Shown: positions 15,830 through 25,437, counted from the first letter of the stretch. The stretch: DNA of 64,000 nt from JAPOUP01 sp965203605 (GCA_965203605.1 OZ241902.1:5270001-5334000); one strand, 5' to 3'. Program-made: numbers and translations. Notes: generated by a model not told the origin, from the sequence alone.

Positions 15830-17131
15830 ATGACCGACACGTCCTTCGTCCGCCATGAAATGCTTCCCGAAGAGGCACCGCCGCCATCGTCGGTAGGGCT
15901 CGTGGGATGGTTGCGGGAAAACCTGTTCTCGAATTGGCGGAACACCCTCCTCACCGTCGTTTCCGTTGCCTTCATCTACTACGTTCTTGCCGGAGTGATT
16001 CCCTGGATATTCCAGTCGGTCTGGGTTGCGGACTCGCTGAACGAATGTCGCGAAATCATGAAGGCCACCTGGGGCAGCACGCATGGACATGCCTGCTGGA
16101 GTGTCATCAGGGAGAGGTGGCTGCAGCTGCTGTTCGGTTTCTACCCGTCCGAACTCTATTGGCGGCCAATCCTGGCCTTCATTCTGCTTCTGTTCGCCGT
16201 GGCGCCTGTCCTGTTTCCGGAAGCGCCAAGACGGCTACTCTACATTACGGCAGCCTATCCCTTCCTGCTGCCGTGGCTGATGTGGGGAGGCAGCATTTGG
16301 ACATTCATTGCCATTGCCGCAGTTCTTGCCGTTGGTTGGTTTGGATACCGCCTGCTTGAAATGAGGGTCGGATCCCTTGGTGCATTGATCTGCGCCGTCC
16401 TGTTGACACTCATCTGGTGGCTTTACCTTGTCGGTCCTGTCTCAGGGGCAATTCAGGCAATTCTTCCAATCGGTCTTGAGTCGATCGAGAGCCGGGTGTT
16501 CGGTGGTTTCATGCTCTCGATCCTGATCGGAGTCGTTGCCATAGGGTGCTCGCTCCCATTGGGGATTTGCCTTGCGCTTGGCCGTCAGTCGGACCTTCTG
16601 GTGGTCAAGGGACTTTGTGTGGGTTTCATCGAGTTCATACGTGGCGTACCGCTGATTACATTGCTTTTCGTCGCCTCGACACTGTTGAACATATTCATGC
16701 CACCGGGCACAGATTTCGATATCATCCTGAGGGTGATGATAATGGTGACCCTTTTTGCGGCGGCCTATATGGCGGAGGTGATCAGAGGTGGTCTGGCCGC
16801 ACTGCCGAAGGGCCAATATGAAGGGGCGGACTCGCTAGGCCTTGATTATTGGCAGAGCCAGCGGTTGATCATCATGCCGCAGGCGCTGAAGATTTCGATT
16901 CCTGGGATCGTTTCGACCTTCATCGGCATCTTCAAGGATACTACGCTGGTCTCGATCATCGCACTTCTGGATCCGATTGGCCTGACAAACTCGATTCGCG
17001 CCGATACGGCCTGGAATGGGATTTACTGGGAGCTGTTCGCCTTCATAGCGCTCCTGTTCTTCATTTTCTGCTTCGGAATGTCCCGCTACTCCATGTACCT
17101 CGAGCGGCGCCTTAGGACTGACCATCATTAG
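15830..17131 (+). CDS. aapM: General L-amino acid ABC transporter, permease AapM
   Basis: AapM is the second membrane subunit. The 433-residue protein has spans near residues 36-60, a large periplasmic insertion, and a C-terminal core with the EAA-type loop GQYEGADSLGLDYWQSQRLI. Its IFKDTTLVSII segment parallels LTKNSSLAIAV in AapQ. It is separated from aapP by 6 bp. There is no sign of frameshift or truncation, and codon use looks like its neighbours. Confidence 0.95.
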   Translation: MTDTSFVRHEMLPEEAPPPSSVGLVGWLRENLFSNWRNTLLTVVSVAFIYYVLAGVIPWIFQSVWVADSLNECREIMKATWGSTHGHACWSVIRERWLQLLFGFYPSELYWRPILAFILLLFAVAPVLFPEAPRRLLYITAAYPFLLPWLMWGGSIWTFIAIAAVLAVGWFGYRLLEMRVGSLGALICAVLLTLIWWLYLVGPVSGAIQAILPIGLESIESRVFGGFMLSILIGVVAIGCSLPLGICLALGRQSDLLVVKGLCVGFIEFIRGVPLITLLFVASTLLNIFMPPGTDFDIILRVMIMVTLFAAAYMAEVIRGGLAALPKGQYEGADSLGLDYWQSQRLIIMPQALKISIPGIVSTFIGIFKDTTLVSIIALLDPIGLTNSIRADTAWNGIYWELFAFIALLFFIFCFGMSRYSMYLERRLRTDHH

Positions 17132-17137
17132 GGGGCA

Positions 17138-17950
17138 ATGAGACCTATGGCTGAACAGGCCCAACAGATCCTTCCTGATCGGGAGATTGACCGCAGTCAG
17201 ATGAAGGTCAGCGATGAAATCGCGATCGAGATCACGCACATGAACAAATGGTTCGGGATGTTCCACGTTCTGCGCGACATCAACCTGACGGTCTACAGGG
17301 GTGAGAGAATTGTGATCTGCGGTCCTTCCGGATCAGGAAAGTCCACCTTGATCCGGTGCATTAACCGTCTCGAGGAGCATCAGAAGGGCAGAATCGTTGT
17401 CGATGGAACGGAGATCACAAGCGATCTCAAGAACATTGACAGGATCCGTTCTGAAGTTGGGATGTGTTTCCAGCACTTCAACCTGTTTCCGCACCTGACA
17501 ATTCTCGACAACTGCACTCTCGCGCCTATCTGGGTACGAAAGACACCTCGCAGGGATGCCGTCGAAACGGCGATGCACTTTCTTGAGCGGGTCAAGATTC
17601 CGGAACAGGCAAACAAATTCCCTGGACAGCTCTCAGGTGGTCAGCAGCAGCGGGCGGCCATTGCCCGCTCACTCTGCATGAGACCTAGAATCATGCTGTT
17701 TGACGAACCAACTTCAGCGCTTGATCCTGAGATGATCAAGGAAGTTCTCGATACAATGATCGAGTTGGCTGAAGAGGGCATGACGATGCTCTGCGTGACC
17801 CATGAGATGGGATTTGCCCGCCAGGTAGCCAATCGCGTGATATTCATGGATCAGGGTCAGATCGTGGAGGAGAATGAACCCGGCGAGTTCTTCGAAAATC
17901 CGGAATCCGATCGAACCAAGCTATTCCTAAGCCAGATTTTGGGGCACTGA
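17138..17950 (+). CDS. aapP: General L-amino acid ABC transporter, ATP-binding protein AapP
   Basis: AapP powers the importer. The 270-residue ABC ATPase has Walker A GPSGSGKST, Q-loop CFQHFNLFPH, signature LSGGQQQRAAIARSL, Walker B IMLFDEP and the switch histidine in VTHEMGFA. The first 40 residues (to SDEIAIEITHM) precede the fold; the ATG at 17138 gives the longest form, and Met at 17147 is also possible. It is the last gene of the operon and is followed by a hairpin. Confidence 0.95.
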   Translation: MRPMAEQAQQILPDREIDRSQMKVSDEIAIEITHMNKWFGMFHVLRDINLTVYRGERIVICGPSGSGKSTLIRCINRLEEHQKGRIVVDGTEITSDLKNIDRIRSEVGMCFQHFNLFPHLTILDNCTLAPIWVRKTPRRDAVETAMHFLERVKIPEQANKFPGQLSGGQQQRAAIARSLCMRPRIMLFDEPTSALDPEMIKEVLDTMIELAEEGMTMLCVTHEMGFARQVANRVIFMDQGQIVEENEPGEFFENPESDRTKLFLSQILGH

Positions 17951-17986
17951 CGGGACGGATTTCCACCTGCTGGACCCCTGGAAACC

Positions 17987-18007
17987 CGGGTGCATCGAAT
18001 GCACCCG
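17987..18007 (+). terminator. Hairpin after aapP
   Basis: CGGGTGCAT at 17987-17995 pairs with ATGCACCCG at 17999-18007 around a 3-nt loop. It lies 37 bp after the aapP stop and before the convergent sixA gene. The missing U-tract makes the terminator role tentative. Confidence 0.5.
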
Positions 18008-18118
18008 AACATTCATGTCGAGCGTCGTCAAGCGCTCCGTGTCTCGGGCGTGGTCAAATCGAATCCCTTCGTAGCCAATTCGAGCTGACGGTCACCGGAG
18101 GCAGGATTTCCAGTGGCG

Positions 18119-18628
18119 TTACGCACCAAGTTCTCTGGGGACTACGAATTCATCGACAATCGCTGACCCCCAGTCAACGTCAGCCCATCGGGAGGTCGAA
18201 AACTCAAGTATGGTGGTCGCCCCGGTTGGATAGTCGCGGAACCGTACATGCTGCGGCGGTTCCTGTACGAGCATGTTTGCGAAGATCGCAATTCCTGGGT
18301 TGTGACCCAGCATCAGGATGGTGGATTCGTCCTTTGACGAGCGGAGTATGTCCAGCATGGTCTGGGCACCGGCATGATATAGTGTCCGGAGCCAATTCAC
18401 TGCGGTTCCAGAGTTCAGTTTTTCCTCGATGAGTCTCCAGGTCTCGCGGGTTCGAACCGAGTCCGAGGCCAGTACACGCCGTGGAAGGTGGTTCCGTTCC
18501 TTCAGCCATGAACCAATCCTTGATGCCGATCTTCGTCCCCGTTCGTTCAACGGCCGTTCATGATCGTCAAGCTCGGCATGACTCCAGCTTGATTTGGCAT
18601 GCCGAACGAGGATCAGATGCCGCGTCAT
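18119..18628 (-). CDS. sixA: SixA-like phosphohistidine phosphatase
   Basis: The 169-residue protein belongs to the histidine phosphatase superfamily. The N-terminal RHG-type motif LVRHAKSSW carries the catalytic His, DHERPLNERGRRSA follows, and a second His lies in LMLGHNPGI. SixA-type enzymes remove phosphate from His on histidine-containing phosphotransfer proteins. The start at 18628 is preferred because it directly precedes the fold and shares an ATGA overlap with the upstream Fe-S protein gene. It is the last gene of the minus-strand block that begins with yidC. Confidence 0.85.
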   Translation of the reverse strand: MTRHLILVRHAKSSWSHAELDDHERPLNERGRRSASRIGSWLKERNHLPRRVLASDSVRTRETWRLIEEKLNSGTAVNWLRTLYHAGAQTMLDILRSSKDESTILMLGHNPGIAIFANMLVQEPPQHVRFRDYPTGATTILEFSTSRWADVDWGSAIVDEFVVPRELGA

Positions 18629-19278
18629 GGATGGAATGCCCTCATATGAAATGCAGACTGTGCCGCCAACCTGCCATATCCTGCCGAGACCGGGCAAGCC
18701 CTCCGTGCCGTGCAGCCTCGAGTCATGCAGTCCAGACCGTCCACCGTGTCAAGAAAGTCGTGGCAGGCCGAGACGTTGAAACCGGAACCGGCACTCAATG
18801 CATCGACCGGACAGGCGGAAAGGCAGGGGCGTTCGGAACAGGAATCGCAAGGGCAGTTGCCGGAAGCGGGAAGTTCAAGCTGCCTGTCAAGGCCGACCGC
18901 TCCGCGGTAGCTGACCATCAACCCGCAACGGTCATGCACCAGCATACCCACCGGCGACTGCCATGCCCGGCCCGACCGGAGCGCCCATTTGATGAAAGGA
19001 AGGAAGGGAGGGCCGCTGAACGGAAAGAGTGCCTGGCCTCCCACTTCTGCAGCAAGTTCCTGAATCACTCGAACCGACCAGCGGTCAAGCGCATGTGGCG
19101 CATGATCACGATATTCGGCGCTGGCGGTGAACATGGACCAGAACCCCGGCTCCGCTGGACCGAGCAGAAGCAGCGTAGCGCAGTTCTCTGGAGCGCCGTC
19201 ACACGGCTCGGGAACCAGGCCACCCATGATGTCCAGGTTCCGCTCTAGCGCCGTTTTCCGGATATGATCGTAGTCCAT
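18625..19278 (-). CDS. 4Fe-4S ferredoxin-like protein
   Basis: The 217-residue protein has two cysteine clusters in its C-terminal part: CPCDSCSERPCLSACP near residue 145, then a CMTRGCTARRACP cluster near 190. Together they are sufficient for two Fe-S clusters. The N-terminal part resembles the lead-in of QueG-like or reductive-dehalogenase-like ferredoxins but lacks a recognised catalytic motif. The exact role is unknown. Start 19278 (MDYDHIRKTALERNLDIMG) is preferred over 19326. It overlaps sixA and follows argB by 101 bp, so it is likely co-transcribed. Confidence 0.65.
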   Translation of the reverse strand: MDYDHIRKTALERNLDIMGGLVPEPCDGAPENCATLLLLGPAEPGFWSMFTASAEYRDHAPHALDRWSVRVIQELAAEVGGQALFPFSGPPFLPFIKWALRSGRAWQSPVGMLVHDRCGLMVSYRGAVGLDRQLELPASGNCPCDSCSERPCLSACPVDALSAGSGFNVSACHDFLDTVDGLDCMTRGCTARRACPVSAGYGRLAAQSAFHMRAFHP

Positions 19279-19379
19279 AAGTGCCGTGTTCGCCTCCGGT
19301 CTCCATGCAGGTCTTCCCCGTGCCACCCGGCTTTCGCCCTATCGTATGGCTCTGCCAACCCGCAGCAGCGCTCAACAGC

Positions 19380-20225
19380 TCAACCCTTGATCAGCGTTCC
19401 CGCTCCATGTTCGGTGAAGAGTTCGAGTAAGCAGGCGTTCGGTACCCGGCCATCCAGGATCACCACTGCCCGCACACCGCCTGCCATGGCGACAAGCGCG
19501 GTTTCGGTTTTCGGGATCATGCCACCAGATATGACCTGCTTTCGGATCAGGTCGTTGACCTGCGCTTGGGTGATCTCGGGGATCAGTCTGCCGTCCTCTC
19601 CCTTGACACCTTCGACATCCGTTAGCAGCAGCAGGCGGTCCGCTCTCAGTGAAGCTGCGACCGCGCCAGCGGCGGTGTCGCCGTTGACGTTGAACGTTTC
19701 TCCCGCTCGTCCTGCCCCTATCGGGGCGATGACAGGAATCATTCCGGCATCTCCGAGTTCGCGCAGGATGGTTGGGTTCATTTGCGATGGCTTGCCAACG
19801 AAACCAAGTTCAGGATCGGCCTGGTCGCAGACCATCAGGTTTGCGTCCTTGCCCGACAGACCCACCGCCTGTCCACCTTCGGCGTTGATCGCCTGCACGA
19901 TCCGCTTGCCGACCCGACCTGACAGCACCATCTCCACAACCTCAACGGTCGCAGCGTCAGTTACTCTCTTTCCGCTGACGAATTCAGACCGAATGCCGAG
20001 TTGGGCAAGCTTTTCGTTGATCATGGGGCCGCCGCCATGCACAACCACTGGTTTGATGCCAACCTGCTCCATCAGCACGATGTCGCGGGCGAAACTCAGC
20101 ATGGCTTCGTCGTCGCCCATTGCGTTGCCGCCGAACTTTATGACAACGGTGGCGCCATCGTGGCGTTGCAGGTATGGCAGCGCCTTGTTCAGTGTTCGTG
20201 CGGTCGCAGACCAGTCCTTGTTCAT
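19380..20225 (-). CDS. argB: Acetylglutamate kinase
   Basis: ArgB phosphorylates N-acetylglutamate in the second step of arginine synthesis. The 281-residue protein shows the amino-acid kinase fold: VVIKFGGNAMGD at the nucleotide site, VVVHGGGPMIN at the substrate loop, NVNGDTAAGAVAASLRAD, and the Lys in GGMIPKTETAL. The N-terminal helix (DWSATARTLNKALPYLQRH) is typical of arginine-sensitive hexameric enzymes, so feedback inhibition by arginine is likely. It follows engB by 54 bp. Confidence 0.97.
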   Translation of the reverse strand: MNKDWSATARTLNKALPYLQRHDGATVVIKFGGNAMGDDEAMLSFARDIVLMEQVGIKPVVVHGGGPMINEKLAQLGIRSEFVSGKRVTDAATVEVVEMVLSGRVGKRIVQAINAEGGQAVGLSGKDANLMVCDQADPELGFVGKPSQMNPTILRELGDAGMIPVIAPIGAGRAGETFNVNGDTAAGAVAASLRADRLLLLTDVEGVKGEDGRLIPEITQAQVNDLIRKQVISGGMIPKTETALVAMAGGVRAVVILDGRVPNACLLELFTEHGAGTLIKG

Positions 20226-20279
20226 TGAACATATTTCCCGGGTGGTTGCATTCGGTCGGTGTTACAGATTGTGCGGTGG

Positions 20280-20930
20280 CTATTCAATTCCGGCAATCAC
20301 CGCTCGAAGGGTTTCAATTCCGTCACCTCTCTCAGCGGAAGTAAGCATGATACCGGGATACGACGTCGGATGCCGACCCAAGTCATCGCGTACACAATTC
20401 ACGACATACTCAAGTGCGTCCCGCCTGACTTTGTCGACCTTCGTCAGGATAGCCTGGAACGCCAGAGCTGACCTGTCCAGGAGTTGCATGACGTCCTCAT
20501 CAGGTTTCTTCACCCCGTGCCTCGCATCGAGCAACAGAAAGGCACGCCGGAGATTTGGCCGCCCCGCCAGATAGTCCCGTTGCAGTTGCTGCCACTGTTC
20601 GACGAATTTTCGAGGTGCTCGGGCGAATCCGTAGCCGGGCAAGTCGACCAGGTTTATCCTGCCGTCAAGGTCAAAGAAATTGATCTGCTGCGTACGGCCT
20701 GGAGTGTTCGATGTGCGTGCCAGAGATTTCTGGCCGGTTAGCGCGTTGATCAGAGACGATTTCCCGACGTTTGACCTCCCCGCGAAGCAGACTTCAACTC
20801 GATCGGCAGGCGGCAGTCCCTGCAGATCTGCGGCACCCGTAACGAACTTCGTGGTCTTCGAGAACAGCCGCCGCCCCGCTTCCAGAAGCGCTGAATCATT
20901 GATTTCAGTAATCGGAAAATCCAATTGCAT
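20280..20930 (-). CDS. engB: Ribosome-biogenesis GTPase YihA/EngB
   Basis: EngB (YsxC/YihA) is a small GTPase needed for large ribosomal subunit assembly. The 216-residue protein shows G1 GRSNVGKSS, G3 DLPGYGFA and G4 TKVDK, with the family segment TSNTPGRTQQINFFDLD between them. The start at 20930 (MQLDFPITEIND) shares one base with the stop of the MOSC gene (TGATG), so translation is coupled. The longer frame to 21014 is overlap into MOSC. Confidence 0.96.
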   Translation of the reverse strand: MQLDFPITEINDSALLEAGRRLFSKTTKFVTGAADLQGLPPADRVEVCFAGRSNVGKSSLINALTGQKSLARTSNTPGRTQQINFFDLDGRINLVDLPGYGFARAPRKFVEQWQQLQRDYLAGRPNLRRAFLLLDARHGVKKPDEDVMQLLDRSALAFQAILTKVDKVRRDALEYVVNCVRDDLGRHPTSYPGIMLTSAERGDGIETLRAVIAGIE

Positions 20931-21688
20931 CAGATAATTCCGACTCTGTCTCCCGGCCGTACTTCGCCTGATTCCGTAACCCTGGCATAAACACCCATCT
21001 TCTGATGCGCCCATCCATCCTGAAGCGCACCGAGTAGGTCGGCGTCACGGAGTCCGGTTCGGGTGCTCGCGGCAGTTGCCAGGCACCGGACGATCGGCTC
21101 GACGATTTCAAGTTCGACCTGCCCCGCCTGCAGCTTTCGGCCAGTCCAATCCACCTCCTCCCATGGCTCCAACCCATCCAACACGATGTTGCCCCGCCAT
21201 CTTAGATGGGAGACTTCGCGGCCCAGTTTCCGGGACACCTCTGCGTGGCTGGCAAGATTGATCAGTGAGACCGAGGGATAGTCGGTATCGGTCATTCCCC
21301 TGCCTGGAACCCTGACGAGGCGCTTGGGAAGGGCCCGGTTGCTCGGGCTGATTGGAAGAACCCACTCGATGAAGGCGCATGCATCCCTTTCGTTATCAGG
21401 GTCTATTGTCAGATCGTCCAACCTGGGATGGCTAAGCGTCAGTTCATGCCCTTCGATATCGGATTTGGCTGCGACAGCCTGCAGAAGTGGTGCTTTGGCG
21501 GCTCTTGAGAAATTCGTGCAGGGTACCCACTGGGGGTTTTGGTCGTCAAAACTTGCCACCTCGTGCAGGACTGCCCAGCGGCGGTCCCAGGGAATGCACT
21601 TGCCTTCCGTCAGCTGAATGTGATCCAGTTCCTCGCGGCCATGACCCTTGATCGGATGACGCCAGATCTGGGCGACAGTTCCATTCAT
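20930..21688 (-). CDS. MOSC-domain protein
   Basis: The 252-residue protein has an N-terminal MOSC beta-barrel segment (IWRHPIKGHGREEL) and a C-terminal MOSC core with LRWRGNIVLDGLEPWEE and a Cys in VRCLATAAST that can bind sulfur or a molybdenum-cofactor ligand. MOSC proteins carry sulfur or act on molybdenum enzymes; the substrate of this clade is not known. The ATG overlaps the yidC stop by 4 bp and its stop overlaps the engB start. Confidence 0.88.
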   Translation of the reverse strand: MNGTVAQIWRHPIKGHGREELDHIQLTEGKCIPWDRRWAVLHEVASFDDQNPQWVPCTNFSRAAKAPLLQAVAAKSDIEGHELTLSHPRLDDLTIDPDNERDACAFIEWVLPISPSNRALPKRLVRVPGRGMTDTDYPSVSLINLASHAEVSRKLGREVSHLRWRGNIVLDGLEPWEEVDWTGRKLQAGQVELEIVEPIVRCLATAASTRTGLRDADLLGALQDGWAHQKMGVYARVTESGEVRPGDRVGII

Positions 21689-23493
21689 TTCTCCTCAACC
21701 CTGGACTTTCGCCTGAAACTGGCGGTTATGTTGCCAAACACATCCGGCCGATAACCTTGGCTACGCATGATCAGGTACTGCTGGGCGAAGGTTATCATAT
21801 TGTTGGCGATCCAATAGATGATCAGCCCGCTGGCAAAGGTTCCCAACATGAACATGAACACCCAGGGCATCCAGGCGAATATCATCGCTTGGGTGGGATC
21901 AGTGGGCGCGGGGTTCAGTTTCTGCTGGAGCCACATCGAGATTCCGAGCAGGATCGGTAGCACCCCCAGCGAGAAAATGAAGAAAATTGAGCCGGGGTCT
22001 GGCGTCGAGTAGGGTAGGAGGCCGAAGAGGTTCAGTATCGACGAGGGATCGGGCGCGGAAAGATCCCGAATCCATCCGAACCAATGAGCATGCCGTAGTT
22101 CGATGGTGACGAAAATCACCTTGTAGAGGGAGAAGAAGATCGGGATCTGCAGGAGGATCGGCAGGCAGCCCGAGGCCGGATTGACCTTCTCTTTCTTATA
22201 GAGGGCCATCATTTCCTGCTGCATCTTCTGGCGGTCGTCTCCAACCCGTTCCTTGATCTTGACCATCTCGGGCTGCAGTTCCTTCATCTTCGCCATCGAA
22301 ACATAGGACTTGAAAGCGAGAGGGAAGAGCACTGCCTTGATGATGAGCGTCAGGCCGATGATGGCCCATCCCATGTTACCGATCAGTGCATTCAACCAGT
22401 GGAGCACCGCGAAGATCGGTTTGGTCAGGAAGAAGAACCAGCCCCAGTCAATCGAGTCGATGAACCGGTAGATTCCGTTCTGTCGCTCGTAAGCGCGTAT
22501 CGTTTCCCATTCTTTCGCCCCTGCGAATATCCGTGTGGTGACATCCGCCGCCTCACCTTCCGCCAAAGTCACCGTCCGGTAGCGGGCTTCCGCAGTGTAA
22601 ACGTCCGAGTTCGCGTCGTATTTCAGGACCGACGTGAATGGTGTGTCGGTTGGTGGCACAAGGGTGGTCATCCAGTAATGATCGGTGAAGCCGAGCCAGC
22701 CGTTCCGCTCGATATCGAGCACTTCGGCATTGGCGCCCCATCGTTCGTCGCGGTCGAAATCACGCAGGTCGCCATAACTGAATTCGCTCATCTCTTCGCC
22801 GGATTGGCGGATGGGTCCTTCCTGGATGATGAAAAATCCTGTCAGGTCCTGGGGTTCCCCATAACGGCGCAGCATGCCATAAGGTGCGAGCCGAATCTCG
22901 GAACCGCTGTTGTTGCGCACACTTTGGGTGACCGTGAAGAGGAAGTCCTCGTCGACCGCGATGGTGCGGGTGAATGAAATGCCTTTTGGGTTGGTCCAGG
23001 AAAGGACGACTGGATTGTTGGTGGTGAGTGTCGCTCCGGCAGGAGCCGACCACTGTGTTTCCGTGCCGGGAACGTCTTCCCAGCCGAGATCCCCCCCAGG
23101 GGCCCAACCGAACAGCGCGAGGTGGGCAGCCTCGGTACCTACGGGCTTCAGGAGAGAGACCAGACCGCTGCCTTCGGCAAGCTTCTCCCGATAATCCCGT
23201 AAATTAAGTTCGTCGAGACGTCCACCATTGAGGGCGACCGATCCCTCAAGCCTTGATGTCTCGATAGCGATGCGGGCGGATCCAAACGACTCCGCGACTT
23301 CAGTTTCAGGCGCTCTTCGGACGTTGCCGTCGGCGGCCTCCTGCGCCGGAACGGTGACGGTTTCCGTTTGCGAGGTCTCAACGGATGTCTGTTCGACGGG
23401 TGGTTCCTCTGGCGGAAACAGAATGAACCAGATCAGGATGACCATAAAGCTCAAGGCTATGGCCATGATGAGGTTCTTGCTCTGATCTTCCAT
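21685..23493 (-). CDS. yidC: Membrane protein insertase YidC
   Basis: YidC inserts and folds inner-membrane proteins with or without SecYEG. The 602-residue protein has the Gram-negative architecture: a first span at residues 6-26 (NLIMAIALSFMVILIWFILF), a periplasmic P2 beta domain to about 330, then five spans including KAVLFPLAFKSYVSMAKMKE with its cytoplasmic coiled region. It ends with a basic tail (FRRKSRVEEK). ATG 23493 is chosen over the GTG at 23499. In related genomes it usually stands close to yidD and ttcA; here 8 kb of accessory DNA intervene. Confidence 0.97.
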   Translation of the reverse strand: MEDQSKNLIMAIALSFMVILIWFILFPPEEPPVEQTSVETSQTETVTVPAQEAADGNVRRAPETEVAESFGSARIAIETSRLEGSVALNGGRLDELNLRDYREKLAEGSGLVSLLKPVGTEAAHLALFGWAPGGDLGWEDVPGTETQWSAPAGATLTTNNPVVLSWTNPKGISFTRTIAVDEDFLFTVTQSVRNNSGSEIRLAPYGMLRRYGEPQDLTGFFIIQEGPIRQSGEEMSEFSYGDLRDFDRDERWGANAEVLDIERNGWLGFTDHYWMTTLVPPTDTPFTSVLKYDANSDVYTAEARYRTVTLAEGEAADVTTRIFAGAKEWETIRAYERQNGIYRFIDSIDWGWFFFLTKPIFAVLHWLNALIGNMGWAIIGLTLIIKAVLFPLAFKSYVSMAKMKELQPEMVKIKERVGDDRQKMQQEMMALYKKEKVNPASGCLPILLQIPIFFSLYKVIFVTIELRHAHWFGWIRDLSAPDPSSILNLFGLLPYSTPDPGSIFFIFSLGVLPILLGISMWLQQKLNPAPTDPTQAMIFAWMPWVFMFMLGTFASGLIIYWIANNMITFAQQYLIMRSQGYRPDVFGNITASFRRKSRVEEK

Positions 23494-23530
23494 GCGCACA
23501 CCGCTGTTTCGTTGCGAGAGACTAGGGGCG

Positions 23531-23559
23531 GTTCAACAACCCAGATCAAAAAAGGTCAA
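23531..23559 (-). promoter_or_regulatory. Candidate yidC promoter
   Basis: On the minus strand TTGACC (23559-23554) and TTGAAC (23536-23531) are 17 bp apart, 38 bp upstream of the yidC ATG. The -10 box is weak (3 of 6). A new promoter is needed here because the island separates yidC from its usual upstream genes. Pattern match only. Confidence 0.25.
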
Positions 23560-24122
23560 GGGCAAAGCCTGATAGAGTAAGGGCGAATTTCTCTGTGAGT
23601 GATCAGCCGTTTTGCAAGGGCTTTCCTGAGCTCGGTGGATAATCCCTTCAGGTCGTCCATGAAGGCATCCGACCGAAAGCGGATCGGGGCCGTGATGGGA
23701 CACTCGAAGCTGGCCATGGCACCGGCCGAAGGCTCGCCTTGCGACGGCGCTTCGTCCATCCGGTCCACGCGTCGGGGCGGAAGCGCACCCGAACCCCCGG
23801 ACACCAGCCAGATCAGGCGGCGGCGGTATCGGTATCGTCAGAGGACGGAACAATTGAGGTGGTGGCTGAATGCGTCATCATGATCTGCCCTTGGAACTGT
23901 GTGTGGATGATGTTCGCATCGAAGCCAGCTGATTTCCGCAAGGGCCGTGTCTGGTCCTATCGTGTGTTCCGGTAAATACACTTTCACTGCATTGGCGCCA
24001 GGACGCCGTAGCAGGATGTGAACGCCCGGCATGGAGTCAACCGTCAGTGATCTGTTTACGACCGGATTGCGTGGCACAAAGGACGGAGACAATTCTCAAA
24101 CCATTTCGTCTGCCCACTCGCC
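23560..24122 (-). other. Degraded coding debris upstream of yidC
   Basis: Three minus-strand frames here read like pieces of protein but none is a complete gene: 24092-23838 (VKVYLPEHTIGPDTALAE), a middle part with GFDANIIHTQFQGQIMM, and 23804-23556 (FMDDLKGLSTELRKALAKRL). They could be fragments of one frameshifted gene. No family was recognised. Confidence 0.35.
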
Positions 24123-24523
24123 CTACGGAACAAACGTAGCTCGATACGCCAGATCAATAGCGAACTCTCTGACCACGTCCTTTCCGTCTTCGGCATCCAA
24201 AGGGACCGGCAATACAATATCGGCGTGGTAGGGATTACTGTCCAACGGCGTCCGGTAAATCCTACAGCCGACTTCCCCGACGTCGCTCGCCATCATTGTA
24301 TACCAACCCCTGAACTTCTTCCCGGACTTGCTGGCATTTCGTCTGTCCAGTTCGGCCAGTGTGGCGGCCAACGCCAAATCCATGCGATTGATCGAGATTT
24401 CGTTGGTGTTTTGCGGTGGTTTGAATTTCGAAACATACGCTCTAGCGTTACCCTCTGCCCTGAGACGTCGAAATGAGCGCTTGGCACCCGTTTGTGATCT
24501 TTCGTCTCTACCAAGCTATTCAT
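24123..24523 (-). pseudogene. Unrecognised small gene with a probable frameshift
   Basis: An ATG at 24523 opens MNSLVETKDHKRVPSAHFDV up to about 24435, then loses coding character. The neighbouring frame picks up with SKFKPPQNTNEISINRMDLA and runs to a stop at 24123. Joined, the two give about 130 residues with no signal or membrane segment, containing FRGWYTMMASDVGEVGCRIY. An ATG at 24383 could also start a shorter 86-residue protein in the intact frame. The family is unknown. It follows the gene at 24572-25270 by 48 bp on the same strand, so the two may have formed one operon. Confidence 0.5.
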
Positions 24524-24571
24524 CTTTACCGACGGTTACGACGGTTTCCTGTTCATCAATCTGGCTTGTCA

Positions 24572-25270
24572 CTACCGAATACCCACTCTTTTGAGCTCTC
24601 TGAATCCACCCTCTCGGAGCAAATCTGCCGCATCATCAACTCGTAGGCGCCCTTTCGAGTTAGCGGTTCGATGGTAAAGCGCTCCAGAACCATCGTTCTC
24701 GATCAGGAATAGGACACCACTCGTGCTACCGGGGGTGCGAAAGTCGATCGCTATGGAACTTTGTTGCATCGGATAGATCTCCGGACGATCTATTACATGC
24801 TCGGAGATCCTCTTGAGCAATTCCGTTGCCTTGGTCATGGCGAGGTCCGAAGGTTCGTCCATCTCCTCTTTTTGTGCGTAAGATGGACACTCCGCCAGTT
24901 CCTGCAACGACTTTTGCAACCAGACACCGAAGTTCCGCGACGAGATGGTAGGTTTTAAGGGGTCAATGGCCACGGTAGGTTTCGAATCTTGTGCAGCTTG
25001 CGAAAGAGAACCTGAGATGTATGCCTTGATCTGCGCCTCAGTGAAATTGTGATGGGTTCTATGTTCGTTCGATGACGCTTCACGGGTGTTGCGAATGGAG
25101 AAACCACCGCGAGATTGATCAGTTTTGATCAGTGGTTGGGGCGTGTGGACTCCACGATAGACGGTTGTATTGGCGTCTCCAAAGGAATTGCCATGAGTGT
25201 CAGACCGCGAATTTCGGCGAGCGCCTGCCGTCAAGACTTGACGTAACGGTTGTGGAAAAACTGCAAGCAT
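24572..25270 (-). CDS. Unrecognised 232-residue protein of the island cassette
   Basis: The frame is open for 232 residues. The N-terminal third is polar and low in order. The middle has FTEAQIKAYISGSLSQAAQD, and the C-terminal part has a beta-rich segment SSIAIDFRTPGSTSGVLFLI followed by NDGSGALYHRTANSKGR and a DDAADLLREGG helix. I recall this kind of C-terminal pattern in uncharacterised bacterial proteins but cannot name a family. The start is uncertain; 25270 overlaps the upstream small frame by 40 bp. There is no transmembrane segment. Confidence 0.5.
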   Translation of the reverse strand: MLAVFPQPLRQVLTAGARRNSRSDTHGNSFGDANTTVYRGVHTPQPLIKTDQSRGGFSIRNTREASSNEHRTHHNFTEAQIKAYISGSLSQAAQDSKPTVAIDPLKPTISSRNFGVWLQKSLQELAECPSYAQKEEMDEPSDLAMTKATELLKRISEHVIDRPEIYPMQQSSIAIDFRTPGSTSGVLFLIENDGSGALYHRTANSKGRLRVDDAADLLREGGFRELKRVGIR

Positions 25271-25437
25271 TCTACGTCGTACTCCACAGTGATGTCCAAT
25301 TTATCGATGACCACCCGCGAGATGGTAGCAAGGTGGTTTGTCTTGTCATCAGAACTTTCAAAATCACAGCCCGAAGCATATTCACCAGAAAGCTCCAGAA
25401 ACAGCTCTGCCTCCGCTATGGCTGACTTTTCAACCAT
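25231..25437 (-). CDS. Small unrecognised protein upstream of the cassette
   Basis: The 68-residue acidic frame MVEKSAIAEAELFLELSGEY to LQFFHNRYVKS has good amino-acid composition and lies directly upstream of, and overlaps, the 232-residue gene. No family is recognised. It could be a small partner protein, or the N-terminal part of the next gene separated by a frameshift. Confidence 0.35.
   Translation of the reverse strand: MVEKSAIAEAELFLELSGEYASGCDFESSDDKTNHLATISRVVIDKLDITVEYDVECLQFFHNRYVKS

Noticed and set aside
23599..23883. 94-codon plus-strand frame upstream of yidC
   Set aside because: Low-quality composition; the minus strand of the same stretch reads more like protein fragments.
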